A stretch of 64,000 nt of DNA from Tamlana sp038148895. Lineage in GTDB: Bacteria > Bacteroidota > Bacteroidia > Flavobacteriales > Flavobacteriaceae. The stretch is taken from the NCBI GenBank assembly GCA_038148895.1, contig JBBVGQ010000001.1; one strand, 5' to 3'. The notes under the pieces were generated by a model, which had not been told where the DNA came from, ran no database searches, and saw only the letters and a list, made by a program, of their open reading frames with translations. Numbering within the stretch: position 1 is the stretch's first letter; every line of letters begins with the position of its first letter. Positions 23,739 through 30,854 of this stretch are shown here, piece after piece. The position numbers and the translations under genes are program-made.

Positions 23739-26540
23739 TTAAAATCTAAAGTTTAAATTCAAAAAATAGGTAGTGCCTCGTCCGTACCAATATTTTGGTC
23801 CGAAAACAGGCGTGTTCAAGGCTTTATCATCTCGAAGTTCTCTATAATTGGCATTTCTACCTTGCTCAAAACCTCCGGTTTTATAAACCTCATCCAAAAG
23901 ATTGTTTACACTCGCAAATAGCCCCACATAATATTCCCCTATTTTCCAACTTTTGCCACCCACCAAATTAACTACCATATAGTCATCAAAACGCTCTTGC
24001 TTGAGCAAAACTTTGGCCAATTTTTCATCGTAATCAAGGAACACATTGCCGTCAAAATCGGTGCTAAAATTTGAAGACCGCGTTAACGGGCTCACATCAA
24101 TATAGGTGTTGGCAAAAAAATTGGCCGTGGCACCAACCCACCAAAAATCTGGATCGCGATATTCAAAACCAATAGAATAGGCATTTTGTGGCCCCGAAGA
24201 CAGTCTGTAATTTTTAAGATTGGAATGCCCGAAATCCTTAAACCCATCAACAAAACCGGCAGCTACCGATTCATCGTCTGGTTCGGTAGAAAGGTATAGA
24301 TTGGGGTTATTATCGTACGTAAATTGACCAATGGCTGCTGCGCCCTTTAATTTAATCGTTGGGGTTACTTGGGCTTCAATACCCAGTTCTGCCCCAATGT
24401 GTTTTTTATCAATACCCTGCAAAATCTCCTGTACAAAAACAGCATTATCACCCCCAACACCATCGGCAAAAAAGAAGGATATTTCACTAGCATCGGTAAT
24501 TTTTGTGTAATAGCCCGTTAGTTTGGCTTTCACAATGGACGATCGAAATATATAACTGCCATCGGTGGAAATTATTTTTTCTTCTGAAATATTTGGAACT
24601 ACATTATGGTTTTCACGAGCGTTTGAAAAGGTGTTTTGTATGGATGGTGGTCTGGAAATGTAACCTGTATTGATATTAAAAACATGTTTACCAGATAATT
24701 TATAGGTGAATCCTCCTTTGCCCCCAAAACCAATAAAGTTTAGTTTTTCACCCTTGCCCAATGAAGTATCTGGAAACCCACCATTTTGGTATATGCCCTC
24801 ACGTTGGTATTGGGCAGATTTGAAACTTCCAGAAATATAAAAATCTACTTTATTATATGTAAGCTGTGCTTGGGCATAACCGCTCAGTTCATTGGCAAAA
24901 ATATTGTAATGATATTTGAATTTATCGCCTTCAGAAACGATACGGTTTGTGTTTAGTAAATCATTTTGGGCTTCATCAATCTCTGTCGCGAAACCATCAA
25001 CATCCAAATAGGTCGAAGCACCCAAAAGATCCAAAACATGTGCAAAATTTTCAGATTTTAAGGCTTTGTAATTTACGCCAGCATTTAAGATGACATGGTC
25101 ATTTATTTCCCTAGTCAAAATGGAATTTAAGGTCAACTGTGAATCGTCAACACGGTCTTCATACAAGGCATAAATGGCATTGCCACCGTTTTGTGCATTG
25201 GCAATATTGGCCTCGTACATAGCATTCCAATTGATTTGTCCGTCATTTTGAAAATCCTTTAATGCCATGTAAGCGTACTGCAAATCATTTGGAAAATTCC
25301 GTTCATAATAACTGGGCAGCTTTTGGTAGTATGCTGGACTGGGGTTGGCACCACCTCCTTGAGGAAAACCATCCACCAAATCAGTCCCATTATAATCCAA
25401 TCTGCTATTGCCCATTTTTCCAAACTGGTAGGCCACATTCGTGTTCAAAGTAGTTTTGCTGTTTAAATCCCAATAATGGTTCAGCATCACAACGGGCTCA
25501 TTAATCTCCTTAATTCTTGAGTTTCGTTGTTCGCCATCTTGCCATCCCCAATATTCGTTGTATCGAATGTCTTTTAAATCATAAATTTCTTGAGTGTTTG
25601 GCGAGGATTTTCCACGTCGGTTTGGCGTATAAATAGCTGCAACATTTAAACTGTGCCTATCGCTGATTTTCTTTTCCACGGAAGCAAAAAACGAATTGGC
25701 ACTATACAAAGTAGCATCTTGATAACCTTCATTTCCCCAACGTCTGCCCAAAGATACGGTATACGCCCAATTATTTTTTAGCAACCCTGAAGCGTATGTT
25801 GCCATGAGCCGATTGGTATAACTTCGGTTTGAAGATGAATAGGTAATCCGGCCACCTGGTCTGGCTTCTGAGGCCCTAACATTAATGTTCGTAGAACCCA
25901 AAACGCCTCCAAAAGTATAGCTTGAAGGTGTTAATCCCAACGACAATTCTTGGTTTCTCAACACATCGTTTATACCTCCCCAATTACTCCATTGCGGTCT
26001 GCCATTATAGGTTTTGTTCATTTCAATGCCATTGATCAGAATGGAACTGTTATTGGAATCTAACCCACGCATTCTGAAAAAGGACGAACTGAACTCAAAC
26101 GCCGCTGTACGCTGAAACACATCAAGGGAAGACGCCAACAAACCAGAAATATTATCAGCGCCACTGAAGTCGTCATTAAGCTCGTCATCTGACAAGGTTA
26201 TGGTGAACAAATCAGCTGAATATGCCGTATTGATTTCTAAAATCATATCCAAAATATTTACCGTTTCACCCTCATTCACCACAATAGGGTAGCGGTTTGT
26301 TAAATACCCCGTTTTGGAAATTCGCAAGACTTGCTCGCCCAATGGCACATCTTCATGAAACACAAATTCGCCCAAAACATTGGTTAAAACATATTGGTTT
26401 GTTTCTTCAATCGTTACGGTAACATCCTCCAAAGGGTTAAACGAAAGCGCATCTTTAACGCTGCCCTTTATCAATGTTTGTTGCGAATAGACAGCAATTG
26501 AAAATGCACAAAAAAGAAAAAGAAGTAGCGTTCTGTTCAT
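23739..26540 (-). CDS. TonB-dependent outer-membrane receptor with carboxypeptidase-like regulatory domain
   Basis: This 933-residue receptor has a signal peptide (MNRTLLLFLFCAFSIAVYSQ). A CarboxypepD_reg-like beta-sandwich follows at about 21-110 (TLIKGSVKDALSFNPLEDVTV, GEFVFHEDVPLGEQVLRIS), then a plug domain at about 125-240, and a 22-strand-type barrel ending in an aromatic residue (LNLNFRF). It would import a substrate at the cost of TonB energy. The downstream DUF5689 lipoprotein is its likely partner. Divergent from it is a secreted EEP-family nuclease/phosphatase, which suggests a nucleic acid or phosphate-containing substrate (inference). Confidence 0.88.
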   Translation of the reverse strand: MNRTLLLFLFCAFSIAVYSQQTLIKGSVKDALSFNPLEDVTVTIEETNQYVLTNVLGEFVFHEDVPLGEQVLRISKTGYLTNRYPIVVNEGETVNILDMILEINTAYSADLFTITLSDDELNDDFSGADNISGLLASSLDVFQRTAAFEFSSSFFRMRGLDSNNSSILINGIEMNKTYNGRPQWSNWGGINDVLRNQELSLGLTPSSYTFGGVLGSTNINVRASEARPGGRITYSSSNRSYTNRLMATYASGLLKNNWAYTVSLGRRWGNEGYQDATLYSANSFFASVEKKISDRHSLNVAAIYTPNRRGKSSPNTQEIYDLKDIRYNEYWGWQDGEQRNSRIKEINEPVVMLNHYWDLNSKTTLNTNVAYQFGKMGNSRLDYNGTDLVDGFPQGGGANPSPAYYQKLPSYYERNFPNDLQYAYMALKDFQNDGQINWNAMYEANIANAQNGGNAIYALYEDRVDDSQLTLNSILTREINDHVILNAGVNYKALKSENFAHVLDLLGASTYLDVDGFATEIDEAQNDLLNTNRIVSEGDKFKYHYNIFANELSGYAQAQLTYNKVDFYISGSFKSAQYQREGIYQNGGFPDTSLGKGEKLNFIGFGGKGGFTYKLSGKHVFNINTGYISRPPSIQNTFSNARENHNVVPNISEEKIISTDGSYIFRSSIVKAKLTGYYTKITDASEISFFFADGVGGDNAVFVQEILQGIDKKHIGAELGIEAQVTPTIKLKGAAAIGQFTYDNNPNLYLSTEPDDESVAAGFVDGFKDFGHSNLKNYRLSSGPQNAYSIGFEYRDPDFWWVGATANFFANTYIDVSPLTRSSNFSTDFDGNVFLDYDEKLAKVLLKQERFDDYMVVNLVGGKSWKIGEYYVGLFASVNNLLDEVYKTGGFEQGRNANYRELRDDKALNTPVFGPKYWYGRGTTYFLNLNFRF

Positions 26541-26613
26541 ACGAAAATTTAGATGCTTAAATTACAAAAAGTAATGCATGAAAAAGAAATTTATAACATT
26601 TATAATAATCACT

Positions 26614-26621
26614 TAACTTTG
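26614..26621 (+). promoter_or_regulatory. Possible -7 element for the secreted EEP-family gene
   Basis: The sequence TAACTTTG matches TAnnTTTG, 49 bases before the ATG at 26671, in the divergent gap with the TonB receptor. No TTG was found at the expected upstream spacing. Confidence 0.35.
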
Positions 26622-26670
26622 GCTTAGGTTTTGAGATAAAACCAATGAACACAACCTGTATTATATCAAT

Positions 26671-27720
26671 ATGAACTATTTAAAATTCAGTATCTCCGTC
26701 TTATTTTTTGGTTTGCTAATGAACGTTGGCGCCCAAGATAAAAAATTCAAAATCCACACCGTGGCCTTTTACAATTTGGAAAATTTATTCGATACCATTA
26801 ACGACCCTAATAAGTTTGATGAATATAGCCCTATTATGGAGCTCAATGCCAATAAACAAGAAATTTACAAGCAAAAAGTGCACAATATGGCACGTGTTCT
26901 TGCAGATATTGGCAAGGATGTTACCAACAACACCCCTAGCATTATTGGGGTTTGCGAAATTGAAAATAAATCTGTTTTAGAAGATTTGGTAAATGACTCT
27001 TTGTTGGTACAAAAAAATTATGGCATGGTGCATTTTGATTCGCCTGATGGACGTGGCATTGACGTGGCACTTTTATACCAAAAGAAAGCCTTTACTCCTA
27101 TTAGCTCGAGCACACATGAACTAAAAATATATGATGACCAAGACCAACAAAGAGTTTACACCAGAGACCAATTATTGGTTAGTGGACTGCTTGAAGATGA
27201 CTTAATCCATATCATTGTGAACCATTGGCCATCAAGGAGAGGTGGTGAAGAACGAAGCAGACCTAAACGTGTTGCCGCCGCCAAGTTGAACAAGTATTTG
27301 GTAGATTCGCTGCAAGTAATAGACCCCTACGCCAAGATTTTCATTATGGGCGACTTAAACGACAACCCAAATAATGCCAGCGTTAAAGATGTTTTAAACG
27401 CTAAAAACAAAAGAAGTAAAGTAGGCTTAAAGGGTATTTACAATCCGTTTATAGATTTTTATAAAAATGGATTGGGCACAACCGCCTACCGTGATGATTG
27501 GTTTTTGTTTGACCAAATAATGGTAACAAAACCTCTTTTAGAAAAAGATTATTCCTCATTCCGTTTTTATAAAGCAGGTATTTTCAATAAAAATTATTTA
27601 ATTGAAGACAGTGGTCCCTACAAAGGCTATCCTTTTAGAAGTTGGAACGATAGCGGTTTTAGCGGCGGCTATAGCGACCATTTTCCTGTTTATGTATATT
27701 TAATCAAGGAAACCGATTAA
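26671..27720 (+). CDS. Secreted endonuclease/exonuclease/phosphatase family protein
   Basis: This 349-residue protein has a signal peptide (MNYLKFSISVLFFGLLMNVGAQ) and an EEP domain. The domain is a paralogue of the one encoded at 21185, sharing FYNLENLFDT, DGRGIDVALLY, VNHWPSRRGG, MGDLNDNPNNAS and GGYSDHFPVY. The catalytic Glu, His, Asp/Asn and Asp-His residues are all present. It is expected in the periplasm or outside the cell, acting on nucleic acid or phosphoesters. Its stop codon abuts the stop of the next gene on the other strand with no gap. Confidence 0.87.
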   Translation: MNYLKFSISVLFFGLLMNVGAQDKKFKIHTVAFYNLENLFDTINDPNKFDEYSPIMELNANKQEIYKQKVHNMARVLADIGKDVTNNTPSIIGVCEIENKSVLEDLVNDSLLVQKNYGMVHFDSPDGRGIDVALLYQKKAFTPISSSTHELKIYDDQDQQRVYTRDQLLVSGLLEDDLIHIIVNHWPSRRGGEERSRPKRVAAAKLNKYLVDSLQVIDPYAKIFIMGDLNDNPNNASVKDVLNAKNKRSKVGLKGIYNPFIDFYKNGLGTTAYRDDWFLFDQIMVTKPLLEKDYSSFRFYKAGIFNKNYLIEDSGPYKGYPFRSWNDSGFSGGYSDHFPVYVYLIKETD

Positions 27721-28161
27721 CTATCCTAACCAAGCATCCCATGGGATTCTGGATAAAAATAGAATTAGAGCAATGCTATAAAAAATAGCAATGGTTTTTA
27801 ATTTAACTTTTGAAGTAAGCTTCTTTTTATGCTTTGAATAGCCTATAGTAATCAATGCAACGGCAATAATGTTGATTAAAGGATGCTCAACCAAATAAAG
27901 CCTATTCAAGGAATCTTTCATGACCTCGCCCATGCCCAATTCACTAAACATTTTCAATCTGGGCGAAACAAAATAAAGCACCAAACCAATCAACAATTGA
28001 ATATGTGAAACAATCAAAGTAAACAGTGATTTTCTGAAATCGTTTGGACCGTATTCTTTATCTCCAATAGTCTTGATAATAGCACTAAAAGTTGCGATTA
28101 CCAGAACTATCAATACCAAATATGCCCAATATGAGTGAAGTGCTTTTATAGTTTCGTACAT
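27721..28161 (-). CDS. Four-helix membrane protein, possible cytochrome b-like
   Basis: This 146-residue inner-membrane protein has four predicted helices at about 11-31, 45-66, 91-107 and 121-140. His9, His53 and His93 sit at or near helix ends and could bind heme b, and similar Bacteroidota proteins are often labelled cytochrome B. There is no CxxCH motif. It resembles the gas-channel or redox-carrier type of small membrane proteins, but the heme call is tentative. It ends back to back with the EEP-family gene. Confidence 0.6.
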   Translation of the reverse strand: MYETIKALHSYWAYLVLIVLVIATFSAIIKTIGDKEYGPNDFRKSLFTLIVSHIQLLIGLVLYFVSPRLKMFSELGMGEVMKDSLNRLYLVEHPLINIIAVALITIGYSKHKKKLTSKVKLKTIAIFYSIALILFLSRIPWDAWLG

Positions 28162-28213
28162 GATTCTTTAATTTATTTTATGTCACAAATGTAATAATTA
28201 AAACCCATAAAAA

Positions 28214-28236
28214 AACCGCTTCAAAAGGAAGCGGTT
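28214..28236 (-). terminator. Terminator of the endonuclease I gene
   Basis: A 9-bp stem AACCGCTTC / GAAGCGGTT with a 5-base loop is followed on the minus strand by a run of seven or more T. It lies 31 bases past the stop codon of the endonuclease I gene. Confidence 0.85.
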
Positions 28237-28266
28237 CTAAAATCATTTTTATCGTTTAGATATTAT

Positions 28267-29613
28267 TTAATTCCATCTGTTTTCGGCAGCATTGCCTCCC
28301 CAAATTAAAGTGGCCAAATATGGGTTGTCAATAAATGGATTTCTGTTGCCTTGTGCTCCGTAAATAACATTATTGCGCTGTTCCTCAAATGGTGAAACAG
28401 GGTCTTCAATGTTCCATTGTATAAACAAATCCAATGTCCCTACTTTACTAAAAATCTCTCCATAGCGAATGTTTAAGTACATGACCATTCTAGCAACATC
28501 ACCTTTCCACTCATCACCCGGATACCATGTCTCTCCAATTAACTTATAAGTTCCATTACTATCTGCAAAAGGGTAGTTTAGCCGTTCACTGTTCACATTT
28601 GCATCGCAAGACCTGAGATGGTGCAAATCGGTTACCGCATCAGTTGAACTTAAAAGTGATTGTGGATAAATGTGCTCGGTATTAAAAGTTTGAGGAGAAT
28701 AAGGGTTTGTTCCTGAAGTATATTCTTGCCAAAACCTGCTTTCGCCAGAATACATCAATATAACGTTGTCAGAATTAGATAAATCGGCATCTGCATTATA
28801 CAAATATTCATGTCTTTGTCCATAGGAAAGAATTGTAGTGTGCATTGCAATTGTTAAATTTTCCAATTCATCTAGCATTAAGCCAGCATCTTCAGAAAAC
28901 ACTACGCCATTGTAGTAATCTGCAAATTCAGCAGGAATATTAAAGCTAATGGCCGAAAGCACCGTAACATTTACCATAGCTGTTTCACAATTTGGCGTTT
29001 CATCATCATCACAAAGTGTGTATGTAAAACTATCATTGCCAGTAAAATCTGTTTGGGGTGTATAGCTTATTGTGCCATCAGTATTTAAAACAACCGTACC
29101 CATAGTTAATGAATTATCAACCGAAACGATAACGGCATCGTCAATAACGTTGTCATTATCCAAAAGCGAGGAAAGAACCTTAGTGCTATTTTTTAAAACA
29201 TTAACAGCATCGTCTTCTGCTGTTGGATTTCCTTCATCTGTAACCGTAATGGTAACCGTTGCTGTTGAACAATTTGGTGTGCCATCATCATCACATAATG
29301 TATAGGTAAAGGTGTCTTCACCAACAAAACCTGCTTTGGGTGTATATAAATAGTACAACCGCTCATCGGATACCGTTCCTCCTTCAGAGGTTGTTGAATC
29401 AAAAGAAGAAACCTTGGCGTTATCCACCACAGTATCGTTACTCAATAAATCGGTTAATTGAATTTCATTGTCTTCAACTGTTGTAAATGCATCGTTAATG
29501 GCTACTGGTTTTCCATCATCAACAGGCTCTTGTTTTGGTGGTGGTGTATCATCGCCTCCTGAGCTGCAACTGCATATAACCCATGTGAAGAGTAATAATA
29601 AAAGTCTTTTCAT
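28267..29613 (-). CDS. Endonuclease I family lipoprotein with two Ig-like repeats
   Basis: This 448-residue surface nuclease has the lipoprotein signal MKRLLLLLFTWVICSC. Two tandem Ig-like repeats of about 95 residues follow, each ending FTYTLCDDD-G/E-TPNC and then a valine-rich strand. The C-terminal endonuclease I domain (about 235-448) has the catalytic His and Asn region FNTEHIYPQSLLSS, DLHHLRSCDANVNSERLN and GDVARMVMYLNIRY, and ends near GNRNPFIDNP. It should cut DNA or RNA outside the cell. The frame extends upstream to 29661, but that part is read through the terminator of the neighbouring gene (MGWFFF is its stem), so the ATG at 29613 is used. Confidence 0.88.
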   Translation of the reverse strand: MKRLLLLLFTWVICSCSSGGDDTPPPKQEPVDDGKPVAINDAFTTVEDNEIQLTDLLSNDTVVDNAKVSSFDSTTSEGGTVSDERLYYLYTPKAGFVGEDTFTYTLCDDDGTPNCSTATVTITVTDEGNPTAEDDAVNVLKNSTKVLSSLLDNDNVIDDAVIVSVDNSLTMGTVVLNTDGTISYTPQTDFTGNDSFTYTLCDDDETPNCETAMVNVTVLSAISFNIPAEFADYYNGVVFSEDAGLMLDELENLTIAMHTTILSYGQRHEYLYNADADLSNSDNVILMYSGESRFWQEYTSGTNPYSPQTFNTEHIYPQSLLSSTDAVTDLHHLRSCDANVNSERLNYPFADSNGTYKLIGETWYPGDEWKGDVARMVMYLNIRYGEIFSKVGTLDLFIQWNIEDPVSPFEEQRNNVIYGAQGNRNPFIDNPYLATLIWGGNAAENRWN

Positions 29614-29648
29614 AATTATCATAAATATATGGATTCTTCTGAGGAAAA

Positions 29649-29677
29649 AAAACCACCCCAATGAGAGGTGGCTTTTT
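29649..29677 (-). terminator. Terminator after the repeat-lipoprotein gene
   Basis: On the minus strand the stem GCCACCTC / GGGGTGGT with a short loop is followed by eight T. It lies 20 bases past the stop of the gene ending at 29697. Confidence 0.8.
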
Positions 29678-29696
29678 TAAAATTTAAGCATCTATT

Positions 29697-30842
29697 CTAT
29701 TGATAAACCCAAACGCCATCAGTTTTTATAACGCTCATTGTTTCATTAGTAGTAGACCCATTATAAATTAAATAGGTAAGCACGTATTTTTGTCCTTCTT
29801 CTGCGTTAGGATCTTTGTTATCCAATAACGCATTAAATGCTTCTAAAAGCATGCTTTCAGACCAAAAGTTAGAACTGCTCGATCTTCTGTCAAAACTTCC
29901 AAAGAACCCAACATTGTCAGCTGGGCCAGGGTATGTATCAATAAACGCATTTGAAATAAATGCAATATCTGCACTTGTCAATGTGTATTTAATTGTGTTA
30001 TCCGGAACCCAAGTTGTTCCATCATGACCAAATTGAAGCGTTATATCCAATACATCATTATACTCTGACCAATCTGAACCATCAAATATAAAATACTTAA
30101 CATAGCTATAGGTTGTACTATCGTCTGTTCTTCCATCTTCATCCAAATCATCAACATCAGTAGTATATAGTTTATACATTGTGGCCTGAATATCCCCTGC
30201 TGCTTTGGTTTCATATTTAAATTTATCTTTCAAGAAGACAGGTATTTTGGCAATAGCCTCATCTTCGTTAGAAAAGTTAGGAAAACCTTCTCCCATAACA
30301 GCATATTCATCATCGGTAAAGCCAAGAATGGTTTCCCAAACGCCATTTATAAACAAGAAACCATTGTTTAAGGTGTTTACACTGCCATCATAGTACTTAT
30401 AAGTAAGCGACACTAAAACTCTGTCTGCTGGGTCTGGATACTTATATTCCAAAAATCCTTGTATATCTGAGCTACTATCAAAATTTCCAAAAGTATGTCC
30501 CAAATTGGCATAATCATCAGAAGATACGGTATATCTAATCAAGCTTCTTTCTTCCCTTTTTGGAGAATAAACTTTGAAAGTTACCAAAGCTGAAGAACCC
30601 TCACCCCATACAGGATATTTATCGGACAATAGCTCTGGAATTAATGTTTTAGCTTCATCTTCAGAATCAAAATTTCCAAAGGACTTGTCCAAATCATCGT
30701 AATCTTCATCAGTCAACTCATAAGCCGTGTCACCAACTATTGGGTTGTCTTGCGCATCAATATCGTTGTAGATATCCTCCAAAGGATTACAACCAACTAT
30801 GGTTGCTCCTAAAATCGTTAAACAAAAAAATATTCTTTTCAT
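29697..30842 (-). CDS. Lipoprotein with about four internal repeats, partner of a TonB receptor
   Basis: I do not recognise this family. The 381-residue protein has a lipoprotein signal (MKRIFFCLTILGATIVGC, Cys18) and an acidic composition. Internal repeats begin near residues 41, 104, 172 and 285. Their shared pattern is a strand, T/S-x-D/S-D-Y, about five residues, F-G/P-NF, then an acidic helix with IPE/IPV-x-L, then K-Y/F and a strand; the fourth is most diverged. Two repeats end with G-V-W-E or G-S-D-W-S, and the protein ends VWVYQ. It is 12 bases downstream of a TonB-dependent receptor gene, the place a SusD-like binding lipoprotein would take, yet it is not SusD. Confidence 0.7.
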   Translation of the reverse strand: MKRIFFCLTILGATIVGCNPLEDIYNDIDAQDNPIVGDTAYELTDEDYDDLDKSFGNFDSEDEAKTLIPELLSDKYPVWGEGSSALVTFKVYSPKREERSLIRYTVSSDDYANLGHTFGNFDSSSDIQGFLEYKYPDPADRVLVSLTYKYYDGSVNTLNNGFLFINGVWETILGFTDDEYAVMGEGFPNFSNEDEAIAKIPVFLKDKFKYETKAAGDIQATMYKLYTTDVDDLDEDGRTDDSTTYSYVKYFIFDGSDWSEYNDVLDITLQFGHDGTTWVPDNTIKYTLTSADIAFISNAFIDTYPGPADNVGFFGSFDRRSSSSNFWSESMLLEAFNALLDNKDPNAEEGQKYVLTYLIYNGSTTNETMSVIKTDGVWVYQ

Positions 30843-30854
30843 ATTACAAAATTT

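Noticed and set aside
29614..29661. Extended N-terminus of the endonuclease I gene
   Set aside because: The added residues MGWFFF... are read from the stem and T-run of the neighbouring gene's terminator, and the signal peptide begins only at 29613.
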